Positions 60,801 through 62,712 of a stretch of 64,000 nucleotides of DNA are shown in pieces (position 1 is the first letter of the stretch; each line of letters starts with the position of its first letter). The notes beneath the pieces were generated by a model. That model saw nothing but the letters and a program-made list of their open reading frames with translations, was not told the DNA's origin and ran no database searches. The stretch covers positions 25,950,960 through 26,014,959 of the forward strand of contig NC_092563.1 of the NCBI RefSeq assembly GCF_037975245.1, written 5' to 3'. The DNA comes from Apostichopus japonicus. Lineage: Eukaryota > Echinodermata > Holothuroidea > Aspidochirotida > Stichopodidae. A program made the position numbers and the translations under genes.

Positions 60801-62441
60801 ACAGGTGTGGTTCCTACGGTAAAGAAATCTCCCGGTTCGGCAGTTTGGCTGACAAGAAATGCTGTTCCAGAGTTGTCCAAAGCAGTTGGTTCAGTAAAGA
60901 ACACTACTACTCCTGAATTGCTTATGTCAGTGTTAGCAGTTTGATCTCCTGGACAGTTAATGACTGGAGGAGTATTGTCCACTGAAATGATAGTAAAGGT
61001 CAGAGTGTTAATGAGGATTCTCATAAGAACATTGGTTACAGACATCACCAACCAGAAATTAGCCAACAGGATTGATTCCTTGCCAAAACTAACAGTAACA
61101 TGAGAATATATAAGGTGGAACCAAATGTACCACATATAAAGGGTTTTAACAAGTGTTAGTTCATCCAATCCATACTTTTGTTGGAGTGATCATGTTTCCA
61201 GGATTTTCCGACTTTAACGTCTGTTGACCAGGAAAGACCTTTGACCTCCGCAGAAAACAACAAGGATTTTGTAATCAATGTGGTTAACACACAAATTACT
61301 TATGTAGTTGATCCAGGCTTTTACTTTTGGAGTTATCATATTAATGAAGTTATCAGACTGACTTCAAATGACCTTCATCATCTGCAGAAAACATTTAGGT
61401 TATGTACTCAATATAATGGTGTATCTGCACACCAACTACATAGTTCACACTCCATAAAGTTTCTGAGTTATACAACTAATACGAAGCAAAGACCTCACAA
61501 GCACAAATATGACGTCACCATTGCATCGATAATTTATAATTACTGTACTGTTCCGTCCAGCAAGGCATCAATAAGACCAAAGCAACCAAATCCCTTTACA
61601 TCACTCCATAATTTCATAGACTGATACACTTAAAAAGAACACCAAATATTCTTAGAAAATGAATATGATTAAAGTAAAATGGTAATGTTCTTTACAATTC
61701 AGAAGAATGGGCTACAGTAAAAACAATAAAACTGAAAGGATTAATGTCATACAAGGAATTTCTCACCTAGAAATCTCACAAAGAGGTTTGCCAAAGTGGT
61801 ACTAACTGGCATTAAACTTTCGAGGAATGGGGTCATTTTCTCTTTCACAGGAGCAAAAGTAGTGGCCAAAAATGACAGATCATATTTATGGTTGTACTTT
61901 TTGCTCAACATGATATAGAAAATAGGTTCTCTTAATTTTGAGTCTTTTCTGTAAATTTACAATTAATGACAAGAAAACAACTTCAAACCTGAATGGTATT
62001 AGTATGCTTCGAGAAATTTATCTCTGCTGCCTAGCTGCAAATGATCATCAACATAAACATATTAAACACAGCAGGATGATTGAAGTCATCATGGTTAAAC
62101 TATACACTGACAAAGGGGTTTAACAAAGATTCCCTTGGACAGCTACAGTAGTAACAGCACTTTCAGATATTGACATCAGTGGCTCCACCTACCTCTAATA
62201 ACCTCGATATTAAAGGTACAAGACTGCTGGTTATTACTGGGATCCCGATATATGTACGTTACAGGTGTGGTTCCTACGGTAAAGAAATCTCCCGGTTCGG
62301 CAGTTTGGCTGACAAGAAATGCTGTTCCAGAGTTGTCCAAAGCAGTTGGTTCAGTAAAGAACACTACTACTCCTGAATTGCTTATGTCAGTGTTAGCAGT
62401 TTGATCTCCTGGACAGTTAATGACTGGAGGAGTATTGTCCA
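4500..62441 (-). CDS. Hyalin-like HYR/EGF/Kazal single-pass membrane protein (37 exons, 5' end outside window)
   Basis: Whole-gene entry; exons are listed separately. Seen: 37 exons with GT donors and AG acceptors, every one entering and leaving in phase 1, with a sense codon at every join. Domain order is 15 HYR, 4 HYR, 9 EGF, 2 HYR, Kazal-EGF, EGF, Kazal-EGF, HYR, linker, EGF, transmembrane helix, short tail, stop. About 2,500 residues are visible. Known: HYR repeats build sea urchin hyalin, an extracellular adhesion protein of the embryo, and also occur in SVEP1-type proteins; Kazal domains are usually protease inhibitors. Inferred: a type I cell-surface or shed adhesion protein with most of its mass outside the cell. 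The start codon and signal peptide must lie above 64000. The gene is not a plain hyalin orthologue, because it is membrane-anchored and mixes in EGF and Kazal modules. Confidence 0.88.
5400..5775. repeat. ~65-bp minisatellite in the last intron
   Basis: About six imperfect units, each with AGTGAATCTAGTGATATATT then CTGGATTAGCCT; spacing between units 65-67 bp where measured. It ends about 90 bp below the donor of the exon at 5866. The rest of the intron (4640-5400) shows nothing. Confidence 0.85.
5866..6009 (-). CDS. EGF-like domain exon, juxtamembrane
   Basis: A 48-codon exon, phase 1 to 1, with acceptor AG at 6010-6011 and a strong GTGAGT donor just below 5866. It encodes a canonical six-cysteine EGF module: [12 protein letters not shown], then [12 protein letters not shown]. 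This is the last folded domain before the transmembrane exon; the joined codon is GTA (Val). The classic calcium-binding D-x-D/N-E signature is not complete, so calcium binding cannot be claimed. Confidence 0.92.
6020..6545. repeat. Degenerate minisatellite, ~40-50 bp units
   Basis: Repeated phrases GGAATTAGGGGTTTAGGTA and TATGGCAAGGGGTAGAAGCAG in variable order and spacing, directly upstream of the last EGF exon (6009). The remainder to 6975 is plain AT-rich intron. Confidence 0.75.
6976..7011 (-). CDS. 36-nt linker exon with R-G-E-R site
   Basis: A 12-codon phase 1-1 microexon between a HYR exon and the last EGF exon, with acceptor AG at 7012-7013 and donor GTATGT. It reads [12 protein letters not shown] with its flanking joined codon. 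The R-x-x-R pattern followed by Ser is the minimal site for furin-type proprotein convertases, in a short linker outside any domain. Skipping the exon keeps frame, so it could be alternatively spliced. Both uses are inference. Confidence 0.75.
7012..8724. other. Intron with dispersed-repeat debris
   Basis: No exon seen. A poly-G stretch lies near 7509. At 7800-7870 there are paired GGGGTCCAGGGGACCC and GGGGCTTTGCCCC palindromes of the kind found in dispersed repeats, and at 8165-8255 short tandem copies of AATGAATCGTTCACACTTGA. Confidence 0.5.
8739..9103 (+). mobile_element. 5'-truncated LINE (non-LTR retrotransposon) 3' end
   Basis: A frame from before 8756 to 9097 encodes the C-terminal tail typical of non-LTR retrotransposon ORF2: [21 protein letters not shown], then [25 protein letters not shown] and W-T-G-K-S. 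It ends in an ATAATAAATA-type tail. A 14-bp direct repeat, AAAGTGTGTTGCGA, lies at 8725-8738 and 9104-9117 as target-site duplication. Nothing upstream of the TSD is retroelement, so it is a short dead-on-arrival insertion. Confidence 0.9.
9118..9529. other. Intron, no gene
   Basis: Contains a poly-G tract (9297-9305) and a GTGGGTGGCTCCTGCCCCTG stretch of dispersed-repeat style. Nothing coding. Confidence 0.5.
9530..9790 (-). CDS. HYR domain exon (membrane-proximal)
   Basis: An 87-codon phase 1-1 exon with acceptor AG at 9791-9792 and donor GTTTGT. It is an immunoglobulin-like HYR domain with the two hallmark cysteines (G-A-N-C near the start and T-C-D-F-T-I-T-V at the end) and an A-G-N-T-A-T-C motif. 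The usual D-x-x-P-P opening is lost and the middle is diverged, so it is an old copy. It joins the second Kazal-EGF exon upstream and the linker exon downstream. Confidence 0.87.
10234..10732 (-). repeat. Segmental duplication block B (Kazal-EGF exon and flanks)
   Basis: Intron sequence on both sides of the exon matches the block at 15299-17416: TATGTAACTGGG...ATTCAAAGAAATAA below the exon, and AGTTGACTCTCAACTCATTT...GCAAAGCTTTTGCTTATTA above it. The duplication therefore copied exon plus introns. Confidence 0.85.
10335..10583 (-). CDS. Kazal domain fused to EGF-like domain in one exon (copy 2)
   Basis: An 83-codon phase 1-1 exon with acceptor AG at 10584-10585 and donor GTGAGC. Residues 2-44 form a Kazal module: C-D-R-A-C, then [14 protein letters not shown], then C and a final G-A-C. 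Residues about 48-80 form a six-cysteine EGF module ([12 protein letters not shown] ... [12 protein letters not shown]). Kazal domains of this form are usually serine-protease inhibitors; whether this one inhibits anything cannot be judged. The exon and its flanks are duplicated from or into the copy at 17019-17270. Confidence 0.93.
10733..14693. other. Large intron of the main gene
   Basis: No EGF, HYR or Kazal exon found on the minus strand. The CpG-bearing stretch 10920-11560 has TAGGCCTA-style phrases and CGTACG motifs. One peptide-like frame at 12086-12286 is listed separately. Poly-A/T runs at about 11458 and 13590. Confidence 0.5.
12086..12286 (+). other. Isolated protein-like frame in intron, unrecognised
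   Basis: Plus-strand frame ending at TGA 12284-12286. It has a spaced Cys/His pattern (A-C-A-E-E-W-C-E-L, then [12 protein letters not shown]). This Y-H-x-x-C-Y-x-x-F-T arrangement is reminiscent of N-terminal regions of transposon-associated proteins, from memory of the pattern only. No start context, no continuation. Could be a captured exon fragment or chance. Confidence 0.25.
14694..14807 (-). CDS. EGF-like domain exon
   Basis: A 38-codon phase 1-1 exon with acceptor AG at 14808-14809 and donor GTAAGT. Six canonical cysteines: [14 protein letters not shown], then [12 protein letters not shown]. It sits between the two Kazal-EGF exons, and joins to both with sense codons (Val upstream, Asp downstream). 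Confidence 0.92.
14808..15298. other. Intron, nothing seen
   Basis: AT-rich, no motif on either strand. Confidence 0.5.
15373..16985. mobile_element. Possible insertion within duplicated block, unidentified
   Basis: Sequence absent from the sister block at 10234-10335. It contains a long poly-G run near 16060 and a near-perfect duplicate of AGACTTGGAGGCGGGGCTT at about 16641 and 16683. A frame at 15485-15733 shows no known motif. No clear termini or target duplication. Confidence 0.35.
17019..17270 (-). CDS. Kazal domain fused to EGF-like domain in one exon (copy 1)
   Basis: An 84-codon phase 1-1 exon with acceptor AG at 17271-17272 and donor GTGAGC. Kazal part: [19 protein letters not shown], then C and G-V-C. 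EGF part: [12 protein letters not shown] ... [12 protein letters not shown]. Most residues match the copy at 10335-10583, and intron sequence on both sides also matches, so the pair comes from a segmental duplication. Confidence 0.93.
17417..18452. other. Intron, nothing coding
   Basis: AT-rich; a poly-G run at 18360-18374 and short repeats of GGAATTGCATTTGCATTTGA near 18050. Confidence 0.5.
18453..18704 (-). CDS. HYR domain exon
   Basis: An 84-codon phase 1-1 exon with acceptor AG at 18705-18706 and donor GTATAT. It opens [15 protein letters not shown] and closes with [15 protein letters not shown], both HYR hallmarks. Two cysteines are seen. The last codon joins to the Kazal-EGF exon as Asp. 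Confidence 0.91.
18770..18950. repeat. (TA)n/(TATATG)n microsatellite with duplicated flank
   Basis: TA-rich run centred on 18850. The phrase GTAGAGCAGTACTAGACAGT occurs at about 18747, 18861 and 18886, so flank and microsatellite were copied together. Confidence 0.85.
18955..19370 (-). repeat. 119-bp tandem repeat ending in a HYR-like donor
   Basis: About three and a half units. On the minus strand each has ACTTTCACTGTGTCTGAAG followed by GTAAAGG, i.e. codons T-F-T-V-S-E then a phase-1 donor, the normal ending of HYR exons. The rest of the unit is intron-like. It lies immediately downstream of the real HYR exon at 19389. Confidence 0.7.
19389..19625 (-). CDS. HYR domain exon
   Basis: A 79-codon phase 1-1 exon with acceptor AG at 19626-19627 and donor GTAAGA. 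Opens (V/F)[13 protein letters not shown], has A-T-D-N-S-G in the middle and [12 protein letters not shown], and closes with N-Q-C-S-F-V-V-S-I. It is a little shorter than the 83-residue array copies. It begins the second HYR block after the nine-EGF block. Confidence 0.92.
19626..20509. other. Intron, nothing seen
   Basis: Several short frames in both directions without motifs. Confidence 0.5.
20510..20629 (-). CDS. EGF-like domain exon
   Basis: A 40-codon phase 1-1 exon with acceptor AG at 20630-20631 and donor GTGAGA. Six cysteines: [14 protein letters not shown], then [14 protein letters not shown]. Its acceptor is preceded on the coding strand by a C-rich tract whose plus strand is an extreme (GGGGGA)n run (see findings). 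Confidence 0.91.
20669..20718 (+). repeat. (GGGGGA)n / (GGAT)n purine tract
   Basis: Four or more closely spaced G-runs of three to five, then four GGAT repeats. It lies 40 bp upstream of an EGF-exon acceptor and is C-rich on the transcribed RNA. Confidence 0.9.
20730..21511. other. Intron, nothing seen
   Basis: AT-rich intron without recognisable feature. Confidence 0.5.
21512..21670 (-). CDS. EGF-like domain exon with long linker
   Basis: A 53-codon phase 1-1 exon with acceptor AG at 21671-21672 and donor GTAAGT. Six cysteines: [17 protein letters not shown], then [14 protein letters not shown]. The N-terminal linker V-S-S-F-P-S-Q and a long Ser-rich loop make it larger than its neighbours. 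Confidence 0.88.
21671..23599. other. Intron, nothing coding
   Basis: AT-rich, poly-A/T runs near 22005 and 23440. No EGF or HYR motif on the minus strand and no mobile-element termini recognised. Confidence 0.5.
23600..23752 (-). CDS. EGF-like domain exon
   Basis: A 51-codon phase 1-1 exon with acceptor AG at 23753-23754 and donor GTAGGT. Six cysteines: [14 protein letters not shown], then [14 protein letters not shown]. The loop between cysteines 3 and 4 is unusually long (Ser, Tyr and Thr rich). Confidence 0.92.
24300..25220 (-). repeat. 90-bp minisatellite made of half an EGF exon plus its splice donor
   Basis: Ten units at exact 90-bp spacing (phrase CCACAGTCTT or variant ending at 24330, 24420, 24510, ... 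25140), continuous with the true exon end at 25230. Each unit on the minus strand carries [16 protein letters not shown] then a donor-like GTCAGT or GTGAGT. The EGF frame ends in TAG shortly after each donor; the long open frame is a different frame with no domain. Confidence 0.93.
25221..25352 (-). CDS. EGF-like domain exon, parent of the 90-bp minisatellite
   Basis: A 44-codon phase 1-1 exon with acceptor AG at 25353-25354 and donor GTGAGT. Six cysteines: [14 protein letters not shown], then [14 protein letters not shown]. Its second half and donor are copied about ten times immediately downstream (24300-25220), so the splicing machinery meets a row of near-identical donors after the real one. 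Confidence 0.9.
25684..25809 (-). CDS. EGF-like domain exon with seven cysteines
   Basis: A 42-codon phase 1-1 exon with acceptor AG at 25810-25811 and donor [20 protein letters not shown], then [18 protein letters not shown]. It has one extra cysteine in the loop between cysteines 3 and 4, giving an odd number. Confidence 0.91.
26066..26194 (-). CDS. EGF-like domain exon with eight cysteines
   Basis: A 43-codon phase 1-1 exon with acceptor AG at 26195-26196 and donor GTAAGA. Reads [34 protein letters not shown]. Two cysteines beyond the EGF six: one in the 3-4 loop and one just before F-S-G. It was easy to miss because no methionine opens the frame. Confidence 0.9.
26195..27236. other. Intron, nothing seen
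   Basis: No exon or repeat recognised between the two EGF exons. Confidence 0.5.
27237..27359 (-). CDS. EGF-like domain exon with eight cysteines
   Basis: A 41-codon phase 1-1 exon with acceptor AG at 27360-27361 and donor GTGAGT. Reads [33 protein letters not shown]. Same two extra cysteines as the exons at 26066 and 28962. Confidence 0.92.
27360..28560. other. Intron, nothing coding
   Basis: A GTAAGT donor-like site near 27470 has no domain before it. Rest is AT-rich. Confidence 0.45.
28566..28800 (+). mobile_element. tRNA-derived SINE
   Basis: A tRNA-like head has a good A box (TTAGCTCAGTGGTTAACGCC) and a B box-like GAGTTCAAGTCAC about 35 bp further on, the spacing of an RNA polymerase III promoter. 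It is followed by about 150 bp of body containing stem-loop phrases (GACTGACTTCGGTCAG and CGAGTTCCTGCTTGCAGG) and a CATACATACATA tail. The head lacks a full acceptor stem, so it is not a functional tRNA. Family not identified. Confidence 0.75.
28962..29084 (-). CDS. EGF-like domain exon with eight cysteines
   Basis: A 41-codon phase 1-1 exon with acceptor AG at 29085-29086 and donor GTAAGT. Reads [33 protein letters not shown]. The longer open frame at this place is a different, meaningless frame; the phase-1 frame is the one that joins both neighbours. Confidence 0.9.
29190..29965. repeat. ~36-bp minisatellite
   Basis: About 21 units of CATCTCTGAGTTCAGTTAGA with GTAGTAAACTAACAAA, with a few shorter and longer variants. 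It lies between the EGF exons at 28962 and 30116 and does not resemble either exon. Confidence 0.92.
30116..30229 (-). CDS. EGF-like domain exon with seven cysteines
   Basis: A 38-codon phase 1-1 exon with acceptor AG at 30230-30231 and donor GTGAGT. Reads [29 protein letters not shown]. It has the extra cysteine before F-T-G but not the one in the 3-4 loop. First of the nine consecutive EGF exons. Confidence 0.91.
30230..30597. other. Short intron, poly-G run
   Basis: A long G-run at about 30450-30461; nothing else. Confidence 0.6.
30598..30846 (-). CDS. HYR domain exon
   Basis: An 83-codon phase 1-1 exon with acceptor AG at 30847-30848 and donor GTAATA. Opens [13 protein letters not shown], has [13 protein letters not shown], closes [11 protein letters not shown]. 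Last HYR before the EGF block. Confidence 0.92.
30847..31275. other. Intron, nothing seen
   Basis: AT-rich, no motif. Confidence 0.5.
31276..31521 (-). CDS. HYR domain exon
   Basis: An 82-codon phase 1-1 exon with acceptor AG at 31522-31523 and donor GTGAGT. Opens [12 protein letters not shown], then [15 protein letters not shown] and [10 protein letters not shown], closes A-T-C-R-F-I-V-S-V. By eye it resembles the array HYR copies more than its neighbours do. Confidence 0.93.
31755..32515. repeat. ~45-bp minisatellite with inverted units
   Basis: About 15 units of CTCAACCATCAATACTATCT with AATGCTTAAAGTAGCTGGTGCAGT split over the period. Orientation flips at 32193 and again near 32490 (GGACTGCACCAGCTACTTTC). 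Frames through it are open because 45 is a multiple of three. Confidence 0.92.
32165..32220. repeat. 56-bp perfect palindrome (28-bp arms, no spacer)
   Basis: ATGCTTACATTAGCTGGTGC... reads identically on both strands, centred between 32192 and 32193. A 20-bp perfect palindrome, TTGATGGCTGCAGCCATCAA, follows at 32230-32249. Confidence 0.95.
32520..33546. other. Intron, nothing coding
   Basis: No exon or repeat recognised. Confidence 0.5.
33547..33786 (-). CDS. Divergent HYR domain exon with four cysteines
   Basis: An 80-codon phase 1-1 exon with acceptor AG at 33787-33788 and donor GTAAAA. Reads [12 protein letters not shown], then [21 protein letters not shown], and closes [11 protein letters not shown]. 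The D-x-x-P-P opening is lost. Both joins give sense codons (Gly upstream, Val downstream), which supports it being a real exon despite the divergence. Confidence 0.86.
33787..35922. other. Intron with CpG-bearing core
   Basis: About 34540-35720 holds clearly more CG dinucleotides and ACGT motifs (TGACGTCA-like near 34670 and 35713) than surrounding introns. Short frames on both strands have no motif. Could be a mobile element or an internal regulatory region. Confidence 0.4.
35923..36174 (-). CDS. HYR domain exon with four cysteines; acceptor side amplified
   Basis: An 84-codon phase 1-1 exon with acceptor AG at 36175-36176 and donor GTGAGT. Opens [13 protein letters not shown], includes T-E-D-C-S-H-Q-S-G and [12 protein letters not shown], closes [11 protein letters not shown]. 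This is the four-cysteine HYR layout. Upstream its acceptor and first codons are repeated on a 42-bp unit. Using the next acceptor (AG at 36217-36218) would add exactly 42 nt, in frame. Confidence 0.92.
36175..36925 (-). repeat. 42-bp minisatellite made of a splice acceptor plus HYR start codons
   Basis: About 18 units. On the minus strand a unit reads TACTATATCAACAG then TCGACAATCTGCCACCTGTT, i.e. an acceptor followed in phase 1 by V-D-N-L-P-P-V, the opening of a HYR domain. The array is continuous with the true acceptor of the exon at 35923-36174. Period 42 bp (14 codons) with occasional 39-40 bp units. Confidence 0.93.
37458..37946. repeat. 20-bp tandem array (about 24 units)
   Basis: Near-perfect copies of TCTGTCAAGATATATGGCAT, with CCAGATATA variants clustered at the low end. 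Because 20 is not a multiple of three, three staggered frames are open through it. It abuts and has replaced the body of a HYR exon whose first codons remain at 37947-37974. Confidence 0.96.
37947..37974 (-). pseudogene. HYR exon stub cut off by a 20-bp minisatellite
   Basis: A strong pyrimidine tract and AG (37975-37976) lead into V-D-N-E-P-P-V-I-D, the start of a HYR domain in phase 1. The frame then runs straight into the 20-bp repeat array and hits TGA after about 16 codons. No matching second half of the domain was seen on the other side of the array. Splicing into this acceptor would truncate the protein. Confidence 0.75.
38251..38463 (-). pseudogene. Decayed HYR exon with in-frame stops
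   Basis: Reads [18 protein letters not shown], then two consecutive stops (TAA TAA), then T-D-N-S-G-T-A-N-V and [23 protein letters not shown], with a consensus donor GTGAGC. The first HYR cysteine is replaced, the segment holding the usual P-G-D-F-F-x-V-G-T motif is missing, and no good acceptor is visible. It is a HYR exon that has lost function between the array and the working exons. Confidence 0.85.
39162..39410 (-). CDS. HYR array exon, copy 1 (C-terminal end of array)
   Basis: An 83-codon phase 1-1 exon; acceptor AG 39411-39412, donor GTAGGT. Opens [13 protein letters not shown], closes [11 protein letters not shown]. Variant residues in the order used for all array copies (A-x-D-N-S-G, G-T-x-F, S-x-T, T-x-E, V-G-x-x-P, T-Y-x-x-R): T, V, R, A, TR, TY. 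Its donor side joins in phase to the exon at 35923-36174. Confidence 0.93.
40621..40869 (-). CDS. HYR array exon, copy 2
   Basis: Same architecture and splice sites as copy 1. Variant residues T, A, R, A, TR, TF. It carries the SNP haplotype (GATATC before the donor, AAATGTG, TACTGTAA) that reappears in copies 9 and 10. Confidence 0.93.
42082..42330 (-). CDS. HYR array exon, copy 3
   Basis: Same architecture as copy 1. Variant residues T, V, R, G, TT, TY. The only copy with Gly in place of Ala in S-R-T-A-E-P. The intron on its 5' side is interrupted by the 2.6 kb insert at 42655-45290. Confidence 0.93.
42655..45290. mobile_element. 2.6 kb unidentified insert in the HYR array
   Basis: Array similarity stops after CAAATTACTTATGTA (42654) and resumes at TGGTGTATCT (45291). 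About 110 bp of the unit (equivalent to 39735-39844) is missing. The insert is visibly richer in CG dinucleotides than array introns, especially 42655-42850. Frames at 44061-44318 (+) and 44687-44920 (-) show no known motif. No terminal inverted repeats or target duplications were recognised. Confidence 0.6.
46073..46321 (-). CDS. HYR array exon, copy 4
   Basis: 83 codons, phase 1-1. First of the homogenised copies: variant residues L, A, Q, A, TT, IY. The exon protein sequence is the same in copies 4-8 and 13-15. Confidence 0.93.
47539..47787 (-). CDS. HYR array exon, copy 5
   Basis: Exactly 1,466 bp from copy 4 and identical to it in protein (L, A, Q, A, TT, IY). Intact frame, acceptor and donor. 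Confidence 0.92.
49005..49253 (-). CDS. HYR array exon, copy 6
   Basis: 1,466 bp from copy 5; protein identical to copy 4. Intact frame and splice sites. Confidence 0.92.
50471..50719 (-). CDS. HYR array exon, copy 7
   Basis: 1,466 bp from copy 6; protein identical to copy 4. Intact frame and splice sites. Confidence 0.92.
51937..52185 (-). CDS. HYR array exon, copy 8
   Basis: 1,466 bp from copy 7; protein identical to copy 4. One exon base (CACCACTACT rather than CACTACTACT on the plus strand) is shared with copies 1-3 and 10, a sign of mosaic ancestry. Confidence 0.92.
53403..53651 (-). CDS. HYR array exon, copy 9 (conversion-like mosaic)
   Basis: Variant residues L, A, R, A, PR, TF. The C-terminal half of the exon and the bases just beyond the donor match copy 2, whereas the N-terminal half matches copies 4-8. 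The G-P-R-P change (Thr to Pro) occurs only here and in copy 10. Confidence 0.92.
54869..55117 (-). CDS. HYR array exon, copy 10 (conversion-like mosaic)
   Basis: Protein identical to copy 9 (L, A, R, A, PR, TF). Because it shares the mosaic and the private Pro, copies 9 and 10 probably arose by duplication of one unit after the conversion. Confidence 0.92.
56335..56583 (-). CDS. HYR array exon, copy 11
   Basis: Variant residues L, A, Q, A, TR, IY: the homogenised type except for Arg in V-G-T-R-P, a change shared with copies 1, 2 and 12. Confidence 0.92.
57801..58049 (-). CDS. HYR array exon, copy 12
   Basis: Protein identical to copy 11, so copies 11 and 12 form another adjacent twin pair. 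Intact frame and splice sites. Confidence 0.92.
59267..59515 (-). CDS. HYR array exon, copy 13
   Basis: Protein identical to copy 4 (L, A, Q, A, TT, IY). The neighbouring intron carries private SNPs near 59583 and 59606. Confidence 0.92.
60733..60981 (-). CDS. HYR array exon, copy 14
   Basis: Protein identical to copy 4. The unit to its right is 6 bp shorter (1,460 bp) because of a small deletion in the intron near 61590. Confidence 0.92.
62193..62441 (-). CDS. HYR array exon, copy 15 (N-terminal-most in window)
   Basis: Protein identical to copy 4. Acceptor AG at 62442-62443. Array similarity runs on only to about 62713, so this is the last copy at this end. Its phase-1 acceptor demands at least one more exon upstream, beyond 64000. 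Confidence 0.92.
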
Positions 62442-62712
62442 CTGAAATGATAGTAAAGGTCAGAGTGTTAATGAGGATTCTCATAAGAACATTGGTTACA
62501 GACATCACCAACCAGAAATTAGCCAACAGGATTGATTCCTTGCCAAACCTAACAGTAACATGAGAATATATAAGGTGGAACCAAATGTACCACATATAAA
62601 GGGTTTTAACAAGTGTTAGTTCATCCAATCCATACTTTTGGCGTTATCATATTTCCAGGATTTTCAGACTTTAACCTCTGTTGACCGGGAATGACCTTTG
62701 ACCTCCACAGAA

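Noticed and set aside
39501-61624. Plus-strand frames of 129-185 codons recurring in every array unit
   Set aside because: They repeat because the intron is repeated. They have no motif, change freely between copies, are truncated in copy 3, and lie in the intron of the minus-strand gene.
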